This document shows positions 32,992-43,549 of a stretch of DNA of 64,000 nucleotides, in pieces (position 1 is the stretch's first letter; each line of letters opens with the position of its first letter). A model generated the notes under the pieces. It did no database searches. It worked only from the letters and a program-made list of their open reading frames with translations, and was not told the DNA's origin. The stretch covers positions 18,581,829 to 18,645,828 of the forward strand of contig OX387187.1 in the NCBI GenBank assembly GCA_947561395.2, in the 5' to 3' direction. The position numbers and the translations under genes were made by a program. Source of the stretch: Buxus sempervirens. Its lineage: Eukaryota; Streptophyta; Magnoliopsida; Buxales; Buxaceae.

Positions 32992-34568
32992 ATGGATTAT
33001 AATGTTAATCCTCCAAGCAAAGATCCTTTGCTGCAGTTGTTTCTAGATCTTGTTTGGCCGTGGAAGACATCAATGTTCCAAGGAAAAGTGTGTCTAACTT
33101 CCATGGTTATCCGGCTGTGGAGTTTACTGATGTTGAAATAAATAAATCTATCTCCCCGTTTTGTTTCTCTCTGGTTGCAAAGTTTGTCAATGGAAGGCCA
33201 TCAGTGGATATTGTTCGAGAAACTCTTCAAAAATCTTGGGGAATCCATGGAAACTTTCATGTGGGAGTTCTGGATAATAGGCATCTTCTGCTTCGTTTCA
33301 AGGATGAGAATGATTTTATTAAAATATGGACGAGAGAGAGTTTTTCAATTAAAGGGTTTGCATTCAGATTATTTCAATGGAACATGAGATTCGATCCCTC
33401 AAAAGAATCATCTCTTGTGTCGGTTTGGATTTCTCTTCCCCATCTTCCAATAAATTTATTTCCAGAATCACTTTTATTTTCTATTGCAGGAACAGTTGGT
33501 AAACCTCTCACCCTTGATGCACCCACGAAAAATCTGACAAGACCAAGCTTGGCAAGGGTTTGTGTTTTTCTGGATCTGCTCAAGGTTCATCCTGAAGAAA
33601 TCTGGATTAGATTGGGTTCAGATTATGGAAGATGGCAGAGAATTATCTATGAGAAAATCCCTCCTTACTGCACTTCTTGTTATCATCGTGGACATGAGTC
33701 ATCTGTCTGTCGTGTGGCTTTGAAGAAACAAAATCCAGAAGTTAATAAACAGCAATATATTCGTGTGGGGTTATTTGAGAAGTTGCCATCCCTTCAAGAC
33801 TCAATTGAGATAATAAAACCCGGGGAATATGAAGCTCATGATCATAACAAGAACAAGGACAAGCGCCAATCTCAATCGCTGGAGGCAGATTTACAGTTTA
33901 GAGATCAGACGCAAGAACAGGTTCAGCAAAAGTCGTTATTTTAAGTGGGAGAAGGATCTTCAAAGATTCAGAATCATTCTCAAGATACTCAGCAATGTTT
34001 ACAGCAGTCATTTCAAGAAAAAGAAAATGAAATTATTGAAGGAAGTAATGTTCATTCTTTAGGAACTAACAAAGAAGGGAAAGTTATTTATTTAGAAGAT
34101 GCCGAAGAAGGAAATGTTGAAGCCTTGGCTCTCAAACCAAAGTTTTCTTTAGAAGATACTGAAGAGGGACGAGTCGATGGGAAAGAAGACTTCATTACAA
34201 GTAGAAAGTATCATGAACTTTCTAAACATAATTTTCTCTCTCAACAGAATTTAGAAGCTAATCAGACAGCTTCTTTAAATCAGTCGGCTTCCATAATCCA
34301 GGTTTTGTCTCTTGGTTTGGTTAATGCCGATCAGTTGCAAGATTATCCTTCTTTGAATTTTGCCAAGGATCAGCCTATTAGAGATCAAAGTATTATATCA
34401 AAAAGAGTTGAGTCTACTCTCAAGAATCTAGATAAACAGTCTTTCAATACTCATAGAGATGCTCAACCGATGGCCTCACCATATCAAACTTCTAAGAAGA
34501 AAAATAGGAAAGGTGTTTCAAGTATTACCACAAGGTCTAAGGGTAAGACCCCTTCCAAATCTAATTAA
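32992..34568 (+). pseudogene. LINE ORF1 (DUF4283-type, CCHC knuckle), frameshifted
   Basis: Begins ATG at 32992 (MDYNVNPPSKDPLLQLFLDL), loses frame near 33045, and continues in another frame from about 33057. The long body has a DUF4283-like domain (residues about 35-140 of the second frame, with 'FVNGRP' and 'ESLLFSIAGTVGKPLTLD') and a zinc knuckle CX2CX4HX4C (CTSCYHRGHESSVC). An in-frame TAA at 33942-33944 separates a hydrophilic C-terminal tail to 34568. It would encode the RNA-binding protein of an L1-type plant LINE. ORF2 follows 10 bp downstream. Confidence 0.85.
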
Positions 34569-34578
34569 TTGTTTATTT

Positions 34579-35298
34579 ATGATATCCACAATGATATGGA
34601 ATATTAGAGGGGTGGCAAATTCTGACTCAAGCAATATGTTAAAGTCTCATGTTGTTTCTCAAAAAATTCAACTTCTTGCTGTTCTTGAGCCAATGTGTAA
34701 CATGGATCGAAGTAAAAAAGTTGCAAAAAGAATAAAGATGAAGAACTATTTTTGCAATCAAGATCATGGCAATAAGATATGGATTTTCTGGACAGATTCG
34801 GTGAAATTGGACATCATTGAAGTCTCTTCTCAATATGTTACAGCTCTTATAATTCCTGGGGGTAATGTTTCTTTTACTCCTTATTTGGTTTCCTTCATTT
34901 ATGCTAAGTGTGATGTATTGGAGAGACGTCAGTTATGGCTTGATTTGCTGGGTTTCTCGTCTTCTGTCAATCATCCTTGGATCATAGGCGGGCACTTTAA
35001 TGCAATTCTTGCTGCTGATGAAAAGTTTGGAGGCAGATATCCTGACAATAGATCCATGCAAGATTTTCAAGACTTTACTCAATGTGCAGGCCTTAAAGAT
35101 TTGGGTTTCTCTGGAGACAAGTTCACTTGGTGTAATGAGCAACTTGGGCAGAGAAGAATATGGGCAAGGTTGGATAGAATCCTGATAAATCATGAGGGAT
35201 TGCATTTGGTTGCTTCTCTCAAAGTTCTGCATTTACCTCGGGTGTGTTCTGATCACAGCCCTCTTATTTTAACTTCGGTGCAGCCCTTGGGGTCTCCT
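34579..35298 (+). pseudogene. LINE ORF2, endonuclease part
   Basis: From ATG at 34579. N-terminal WNIRG, 'LLAVLEPM', 'WTDSV', 'WIIGG.FNAIL', a 'WARLDRIL' block and SDHSPL identify an exonuclease-endonuclease-phosphatase fold (LINE APE). The normally invariant Asp of GGDFN is His here (CAC at 34993-34995), which should disable nicking. The frame runs into solo LTR Y at 35299 and resumes in the same frame at 37677. Confidence 0.88.
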
Positions 35299-35676
35299 TG
35301 TAACGCCCCCAACCCGGGTCAGTGCAAACCGGCACCCAACCCGAACCCGGTTCGCTACTGTAACAACCCGAATTTAGTTCAACAACCAAATCCGAGGTGT
35401 TACTGGCCCATATCAATTACAACATCAATAACATACCAGACCAAAGAAATCAAAATCCCATCCATATATTAAACTATCAGAGTTGCGGAAACAAGTATGT
35501 GCGGAAGTGTAGATCAATATCCTCAATTAAACATAAAGCTTGACCATCAGTCAGTAATATCAAAGTCTGGTAAAATGAACTGGTTACTATCTCTCTCTCT
35601 TATCTCTCTCATACATCAATCCAAATAAATGATAATAAACCAATCAAAAATGCTAAATCTATAACATCAATCCACC

Positions 35677-35765
35677 TCAGATGAGATCTGGATAATAATA
35701 ATCCTCCTGCGAATACTCGGCTATCTCTCCCTGGAAGTCTAAGAGACCCCCCTCTCGCGTATCAG
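35677..35765 (-). CDS. Y terminal exon: peptide ending QEDYYYPDLI-stop
   Basis: Acceptor at 35767-35766, then 86 nt open from codon position 2 to TGA (35679-35677). It encodes about 29 residues, acidic, with the motif Ser-Gln-Glu-Asp-Tyr-Tyr-Tyr-Pro. The upstream frame through the acceptor is also open, a chance extension into intron sequence. Confidence 0.5.
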
Positions 35766-36894
35766 CTGAAAAAAATGGAATAGAAGTAGGGTGAGATACG
35801 AATATCTCAGTAGGTAACACATGCATGATTAAACAGTTAATATACGGAAAGTAACAGTTCATGCACGATTAAGCAACATCGACTAACCAGGCTCGCATAA
35901 TCATTTATACCATACATGAACACAAAACAGTTTGGTAAACAGTTCTAGAAATGATTTTCAGTAAGTTTTAATATAAGAACTCAATAGCCAAATCAGTAGC
36001 ATAATCCATACATTGCCAGGATGTACTAAGCAGTCACATCCAACCAATATCCCAATCACATGCATCCCGCACGTGCATAATAATAATAATAATCATATCA
36101 AGTGTTGTGTTTTCAGTGTCATTGTAGGACTCACAAAGATAGATAAACCTTTTGAGATGATTCTCAACCAATCGCTATACCACCGTGCGACTTAAGAGCG
36201 ATACTACTAATGATACTCAAGCCCCATGCAGCGCAGCTTAGACAAGAGCCGTAGTCACCGACTTATTGCACACGTACCCATCAGAGTTGGCATGTACCAC
36301 CAGCATGCAGCACCAGAATCAATACATGGAGATGGTCGCTTATCCACATGTACAGGGAATCACCAGCGGCTCACCGGGGTGTCCCTCCAGACATAGGACC
36401 TTCCCAGACAAACTAACTTGCAAAGGAAGCGCGTCGCATATAGGAGTAACTCAACCCAAATGACATATCCCTCAGCTATCTAGCTACGACTATGGATCCA
36501 TAACCAGCTATGCCCACTAGACTCCAAAATTCCCTAAAGTATCATAATTCTATAAGGGTTGGTGCCTAGCGGCATATAATGGTTATATCTGTACATTTAC
36601 TTCATTATTCAGTTATTCGAATTCTGAATTCTCTTTATAATGTCTTCTGATTTATAATGCCATTTAGAAGTGTTTAGATAATCAAATGGTAGTTAGGCTT
36701 TTCCAAAATCACATTTCTCATTTACCTTCAAAACTTGGCAACTAATGTCCTAAATATCTCCCTAATTTGTTTTTCTGTAAAACAGGGAATTAGATAGTTT
36801 ATTTTGGTCTTAAAAGACCTTAGTTAATCATTAAAATTGTCTAAAAATAGTTTAGAGTTGAATTAGGTTCGAACTTTTGAAAAATTGGAATTCT

Positions 36895-37075
36895 GCTTAG
36901 AGCGCCTGGGATCGCTCAGGATCGCTCCGGGCGGTCTCCAGTCGGCGGTAGTGCAAATTCGAGCGCCCACGGTCCGTCGTCCCGCGGTCCACGGCGTCCT
37001 AAATTTTATAACCAGCGCCTAAGATCGCCGATGAGCGCCGAGTTCAGTCGAGGTCGGCGGTCATACAAAATCGAG
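36895..37075. repeat. GC-rich reiterated-word cluster in Y intron
   Basis: Words GATCGCTC, GCGCC, GGTCGGCGG, GTCCGTCG and GATCGCCGATGAGCGCC recur, alternating strands. The diverged counterpart in Y2 is 11010-11175. Confidence 0.5.
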
Positions 37076-37671
37076 CAGAAACAGTTTTAAATCATGATTT
37101 TTCTCGTCTAAACTCATTCTAATGTATTTCTAACATGCTTAGCTAACTAAATACAACATTACATATCATAGAAACATGCGTTTGCGATTAAACAGAGGTA
37201 AATCCAATTTTAAAACCAAAACGATGTCACCTACCTCTATACGCTGATTTCTCCTTCTCTATTCTGAACAATGGCGAACCTCTAACACTGAGAAACTCTC
37301 TGGACGATGAACGCACGCCCAGCCCTTCCTTCTTCTTCTCCTTCTTCTCTTCTCTTGGTCGTTCAAACAGGTTTCGTTGCTTGCAGCTTCAATACGAGCG
37401 AGAATACAAGTATAAAAATTAGGTTATTTCTTTATACATATATATACCCCCTGATCCTACGCATCCCCCATGCAACTCTTCTATACACCTTGCCCAATTA
37501 GAATACATACCTCGATATCTCACGATCGGACGGTCAGATCTGCGTCTAATTCTGGATCTCCGCTAAGTTGATCACCCCCCTACAATATTAAAATGTTTCT
37601 ATCAATCATAACTCTCGGTAATATTATTTACTAATTTAATTTATTATTTAAGGAAAATTCGGGGTTTTACA

Positions 37672-39590
37672 CTCCTGTTTTCTCCAGATTTAAATTCCAA
37701 AAGATGTGGATAACTCATCAGAATTTTTTTGATGTGGTGAAGAGTTCTTGGAGTACTAATGTGATGGGTTCTCCCATGTTTGTTTTCTCGAGGAAACTTA
37801 AACATCTTAGAGCTGTCCTTAGAAATTGGAATTGGGAAGTCTTCGGCGATGTTCATCGTAGAATTGAGACTCTTTCTTCTAAAATCTCAGATCTGGAAAT
37901 TAGCCTTCAACATCAATGGAATCAGTTATATGTTGATCAACTTCATGCTTCTAAACAAGAGCTTATTAAAAGCATTTCCCAACAAGAAATGTTATACAAG
38001 CAGCAATCAAGAATCAAGTGGCTTCAAGAAGGGGACAGAAATTCTAAGTTTTTTCATGCTACATTGTAGATTAGAAAACAAAAACAAATGATGCAGGGAA
38101 ATGATTGGTTTGCTGGAAATCCTAACATCAATGATGAAGCGGTAACATATTTCTCCAACTGTTTCTCTTCTACTTCGCATTCCACAAATAATTGTGTTGA
38201 TTACATACCAAGAATTCTGAACGATAATAATAATGAGAAACTGGTGTCAATCCCTTCTATGGACGAAATTAAAAAGGCTGTGTTCGATCTTAGTCCAGAT
38301 AGTGCTCCAGGGCCTGATGGTTTTACAGGTTATTTCTTCCAGAGTTGTTGGGATATTATTGAGGAGGACTTAATGGCTGCTGTTATTGAATTCTTTAATG
38401 GAGGTATGCTTCCTACTTCTTTCACTACATCTCACATAGCTCTTATTCCTAAGGTCGAGCAGCCTGGCTCTTTTGTTGATTTTCGGCCTATTAGTCTCTG
38501 CAATTTCTCATACAAGATAATTGCAAAGATTCTTGCCTCGAGGCTCTCGGAAATCCTCCCTCTCATCATAAGCAGAGAGCAGAGTGCGTTCATTAAAGGG
38601 AGATGTATTTCTGATACTATTGCGCTTGCTCATGAGTTGTGTCAAGATATTAATAGGAAATGCTTGGGTAGCAATATTATTGTTAAGCTGGACATGGCTA
38701 AGACTTTTGACAAAATGGAATGGGATTTTCTTTTAGAAGTGTGCAGAAGATTTGGTTTCTCGGAAGCTTGGTGTAATATCATCATGCGTTGCTTAAATAA
38801 CTGCTGGTTCAGTGTTCTATTGAAGGGTACAGCTTGTGGTTTCTTCAAATCTTCGCGGGGTCTTCGACAAGGAGATCCTTTATCTCCTTTGTTATTCATT
38901 ATTGCAGAAGAGGTTTTAAGTAGAGGGCTGCTTTCTTTGGTTCATGAGGGTTCTCTTGGCTACTACCATACAGGAAGAATTTCAGTTAAAGTTTCTCATC
39001 TTCTATTTGCGGATGACATTCTGATTTTCTCTAATGGTAAGAGATCTTCCATGGCTAATCTCTTGAAATTTATTTCAGCTTATGAGGAGGCATCTGGCAA
39101 CAAGTGAATAAGTCTAAAAGCTGTTTAATTGCTTCTTCTAGAATCTCTCCTCCTCGTTTGGATATGCTTCAATCTCTGTCTGGGTTCAGAAATGTTACCT
39201 TGCCAATCAAATATCTCGAAGTTCCTTTATTCCATGATCGTTCTACTTTGCCTATGTTTGCTGAAATCCTTGAGAAAATTCATAAGCGTATTAGTGGTTG
39301 GAAATCTAAGTTCCTTTCCCATGGAGGTAAAGTCACACTCATTCAAAGTGTTCTATCTAGTATCCCTATTCATTCTCTTTCTGCTATTCCATTGCCAAAG
39401 ACGGTTTTGAAAAGAATTGAAACTCTCTTTGCTAATTTTTTCTGGGGGGAGAGTTCTGATCATGGCTCTAAGAAACATTGGCTAAGATGGGACAAAATCT
39501 CTCTTCCCAAATCTGAAGGGGGGCTGGATATTAAGTCGGTTAGAGATGTTATGAAAAAGCCTTCACATCAAGCTTGGTTGGAGAGCATTA
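37672..39590 (+). pseudogene. LINE ORF2, reverse transcriptase part
   Basis: Resumes the endonuclease frame at 37677 with a connecting domain ('IKWLQEGDRNSKFFHA'), then an in-frame TAG (38067-38069) and the reverse transcriptase. RT blocks: 'PGPDGFTGYFFQSCW', 'ALIPKV', 'DFRPISLCNFSYKIIAKILA.RL', 'QSAFIKGR', 'VKLDMAKTFDKMEW', 'GLRQGDPLSPLLF' and catalytic FADD near 39006-39017. A frameshift at about 39104 follows 'SGNK', then the thumb region 'NKSKS', 'YLEVPLF' and 'FFWG'. A second shift lies near 39590. Non-functional through these breaks. Confidence 0.9.
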
Positions 39591-41102
39591 TATGGGGACA
39601 GTTTATGGGCTGATTTCATGCGAGCTAAATACTGTAAGTCTGGGCACTTGCATGAGTTACAAGATAGGAGTGGAAGTTCTAAAATATGGAAAGCTATCCT
39701 GAAAGTCAAAGACATAATTTTAGAAAACACTGGATGGGATATTGAAGAAGGCAAAGCAAGTTTCTGGTTTGACCAATAGTCTCATATTGGTAAGTTGGTG
39801 GATCTCGTCCAAGGAGATAATCTGCAGTTTCTTGACTCGAAAGTAAAAGACTTTACTAATGCAAATGGTTCTTGGAATATTGATCTCCTGAATGAAGTTC
39901 TTCCTCAAGATATTGTTACTCAAATTATTGATATTCAATATCAGCCATCTCACCTTAAGGACAAGCCGTTTTGGACAGCTTCTTCTTCAGGTTTCTTCTC
40001 AACATCTTCAACTTGGAACATGATCAGGCATAGTGGTATTACATATGCATGGAGTAAAAGAATTTGGGTGAATTTCATACCAACCAAAATTGCAGTTTTC
40101 TTCTGGAAATTATTGATGGGGGCTGTTCCCACAGATGATCGGGTTCAATGCTGCGGAATACAACTTTGCTCTCAGTGCAATTGCTGCTCCAATAAAAAGT
40201 TAGAAACTTTTAATCATCTTTTCTCTTTTGGTGATGTTGCTCATTCAGTTTGGTCTCATTTTGCTAGCTGTTTTAAAAGTCAATTTCATCCGTTACATGA
40301 CTTGCATTCGAAAATCTCTTTTTGGTTCAATGTTAACTCGGAAGATCAATATGGCTTATTATTTAAAGCCATCCCTCATTTAATATGCTGGGAGATATGG
40401 TTATCAAGATGTAGCAGCAGATTTGATGAAGTCTCAATGTCAGCAACCCAAATCATCAGCAATGTTCATCGATGGTTGAAGGAACTTGCTTATCTCACTA
40501 AGCCGTCTAGAAGTTGTAAATTTGAAGGAGCTTTGATTCTTGATCAATTGAACCTGCTCTCTCCATATATCCAGACTCCTAAAACTCTTATTGTTCGCTG
40601 GTTAAGACAAAGGAATGCTCAAATTGTATTGAATGTTGATGGAGCTTCAAAAGGGAATCCTGGTATTTCAGGAGGGGGTGGAGTCATTCGATCCTCTTCA
40701 GGTTTGTTTATTACTGCTTTCTCGGCTAATTATGGATTCCAATCTAACATGTTGGCTAAGTTTTTTGCTTTAAGGGATGGTCTTCGTATGGCAGATAATA
40801 TTGGTATTCAGGATCTGGTTATTGAGTCTGACTCTAAGACCCTTGTGGATATCATAAATGGTTTGGCTTGTCTCCCTTGGAAATTTTTGTTTTGGTGGAA
40901 AGAACTCAAACAAAGGCTTAGCACGAACACCCGGTTAGTGCAACACGTTTACAGGGAAGCTAATGCTGTAGCTGATGCCTTGGCTAATGCAGGTTGTGAT
41001 CATCCTTCTAAGATTCTTTACGAATCTATCGATTGTATTCCTTCTAAAGTTAAAAATTGTTTGTTTCATGATAGAACTGGATTGTATGCTTTTAGGCATT
41101 AG
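39591..41102 (+). pseudogene. LINE ORF2 C-terminus: zinc-binding RVT domain and RNase H
   Basis: Continues from 'YGDSLWADFMRAKYC', interrupted by TAG at 39777-39779, then open for 435 codons. It includes a zinc-binding RT-associated domain ('W.KRIWVNFIPTKIAVFFWKLLMGAVPTDDRV') and an RNase H-like domain ('LNVDGASKGNPG', 'VIESDSKTLVDIIN', 'REANAVADALA'). The catalytic Glu usually in an AE..AL motif is Lys (AAG at 40758-40760), while the Asp residues remain. RNase H in ORF2 is typical of many plant L1-like LINEs. Confidence 0.88.
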
Positions 41103-41290
41103 CTTTATTTTGCAGGGGTAAGGCTCAACGTCCCCCCCCCCCCCCCCCCCCCCATGCTGGTGTATTTTGATTACTGGAATTAATCTACAGGTCAGGGTCT
41201 GCCTCAACCCTCCTCCCACCGATGGAGTGCCACTAAGGTTTTTCCTGCCTTAGTGGGTTTTCTTCAAAAAAAAACAAAACAAAAAAAAAA
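41103..41290 (+). other. LINE 3' UTR with 22-C run and A-rich tail
   Basis: After the stop come a run of 22 C (41132-41153), a short T/G-rich segment and an A-rich tail (41266-41290). I could not find a clear TSD for this LINE. Its 5' end is taken at or just before 32992. Confidence 0.7.
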
Positions 41291-42389
41291 TCTTTACTTC
41301 GGAATGTGTTTAGGTTTATTTAATTTATTTCCAAATATTTAGATTTGTTTTATTATATTATTATATTCAAAATTCATGATTTTACACCTAATTTACTTGA
41401 TTTTGGTATTTATTTAATCCTTATTTTAAAATATTACCTAAACACCCTATTTCTTCACTTTCTTACCAAATTAAGGACCCTTTTTAATTATATTTAAACA
41501 TAGATCCTTTTTCCTTTCATTAAACACCAATTATTACTATTTAAATCCAAAACTATCCACAGTGAAATTTTAATTTCTCAGACTTATTAATTACTAAATA
41601 AATTTATTTATTCATTATTTCATAATAAAATTACTAAAATACACTTTTTCCTTCCCAAATTGGTTCTCTTCCAAAATATCTATATTTATTTCTTATTTTG
41701 AATTATTATTTATTTCCATTCTCAAAATTCTACTCTTTATTAACATTCCCACTTAATCTACATTTAAGCAGGAATAAAAATGCAACTAAACAATGAACTC
41801 AAAAATTTCATGAATATTTCATTCAAATATTGCATTTATTACAAAAACATCCATGTAATAAAATAAACTTACATATGCAATCCAAAAAAAAAATTATACA
41901 TTAACCAAAAATAAAGGCACAAATACATAAAAATTTCTCAACATCCATCTCCCCCTTAATCTACTATCCCTCTACATCCAATCTCCCCCTAAATTTGAAT
42001 CTTGTCCAAGATGTTATCCTTGCTCTGGCTTTTCTCATGGAGGATCATATCAAGCACAATCATCCTTCTAAAATATGTCATTTCCATCTATTCAAATAAC
42101 AAAACAACAATATTAAACTACGTCTATTTGTAGGTTTTGAAATGACAACTAAAGAGGGTAGAGAGTTCTAGTGTATTTGCATGAATTTTTGGCATAGGTA
42201 TTCTTTCCAATATTCAGAAAACTTCATCACAAACACTCCACAATCACTGCTACAAAAGATGCGATTACAAATTAATGCTTTAAAAATAATAACTTAGTAA
42301 GCACGAAAAACAAACTATTGGTGGAAAACGCATAGGTTATCTTGGATAGCTAGTATTTTAGCCAGTTCTAAAGTATTTTCCACCAGTCT
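41291..42389. other. AT-rich sequence, partly similar to P2 U3
   Basis: No gene. 41440-41730 resembles 32490-32800 (ACCAAATTAAGGACCC versus CCCAAATTAAGGCCCC, then CTTCCAAAATA..ATATTTATTTC), so it is probably related LTR U3 sequence. 41940-42060 has CCCCCT-rich words. Confidence 0.4.
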
Positions 42390-42649
42390 TGTAAAACCCC
42401 ATTCCAGATTATACCTTAATTATTAAACTTAATTATCTAAAGTGAGATTATTAGACTAATTAAGTGATTGTGTTATGAAGATGGGGTAAATATGGATTAT
42501 AGTTAAGGATTTAGGGAAATCAAATTGAACTTTATTGAAGTTATTAAGGGAAGCTAAGTTAGTGCTATGTCTTAATTACAATTGGCTAAGCCATCCTTCA
42601 ATTAGATCTAGTGAATTGGAAATCAAATTCTAAAAAATTTAGAGTTAAG

Positions 42650-43549
42650 TGTACCTAAGGTACCTTCAAAGTATACCCAGGGTACCCCAAAGTATACCCT
42701 AGGTACCCTCCCGAATAACACTAGAAGTACACCTATACATTACCCAAGGTACCCTCCCAAATACCACTAAAGTACCTCTTGTATTACCCAATGTACCCCC
42801 ATTGTATACCCAAAGTACGTCCATGTACTACTCAAGGTACCACCCAAGTATGCCTAGGGTACACCCATGCATTACCTGAAGTACCCTCATGTATAACTCA
42901 AAGTACATCCAAGTGTTACCCAAAGTACCACTCAAGTACACATAAGGTACCCCCTGTGTTTGCCTAAGATACCCCCAATTATACCTAAGGTACCCCATTT
43001 GTATTGCCTAAGGTACCCCACATATATACCTAAGGTACCCCACAATTATACCTAAGGTATCCCATTTGTATTGCCTAAGGTACCCTACATGTATACCTAA
43101 AGTACCCCCCAGTTATACCTAGGGTACCACATTTGTATCCCTAAGGTACCCCTTTGTTTTACATAAAGTACCACATTGACTTATCTAAGGTACCCGCTGT
43201 GTTGCCTAAGGTACCCCTCTGATTTACCTAAGGTACCCCCATGTATTTGCCCAAGGTACCCCCTATGTTTTCCTAAGGTACCCCTCTGATTTACTTAAGG
43301 TACCCCACTGTTTTAGCTAAGGTACCCCATTGTTTTAGTTAAGGTACCCCCCTTGAATAACTAAGGTATACTCCTTCTATAGCTAAGGTACTCCACTGTT
43401 TTAGCTAAGATACCCTCCTTGAATAACTAAGGTACACTCCTTCTATAGCTAAGATACGCCACCATTTTAGTTAAGGTACCCCCCTTGAATAACTAAAGTA
43501 CACTCCTTCTATAGCTAAGGTACCCCACTATTTTAGCTAAGGTACCTCC
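42650..43549 (+). repeat. GGTACC-core minisatellite, left part
   Basis: Irregular units of about 17-26 bp around CTAAGGTACCCC, with T/A-rich spacers (TTGTATTGC, ATTATAC, TTGAATAA). About 38 units by eye, many keeping an intact KpnI-type palindrome GGTACC. Continues at 46923 after X2. Confidence 0.85.

Larger units (their letters stand above)
35299..37671 (-). mobile_element. Y: solo LTR of EDYYYP-type superfamily in the LINE, TSD CTCCT
   Basis: 2373 bp, exact TSD ctcct (35294-35298, 37672-37676), + strand TGTAACGCCCCC...GGGGTTTTACA. Read on the minus strand: TATA region TATATATA (37437-37446), GA-rich exon, donor GAG|GTAGGTGAC (exon ends 37235), 1.47-kb intron with GC word cluster (36895-37075), acceptor TTTTTTTCAG and terminal exon 35677-35765. 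The LINE frame is unchanged across the insertion if the LTR and one TSD are disregarded. Confidence 0.92.

Noticed and set aside
35299..35472. Extension of the LINE ORF2 frame into CNAPNPGQ...
   Set aside because: It is the fusion of ORF2 with the end of inserted LTR Y, not LINE protein.
42650..43549. CRISPR-like look of regularly repeated CTAAGGTACCCC
   Set aside because: Repeats are too short, spacers related and irregular, and the context is a plant LTR.
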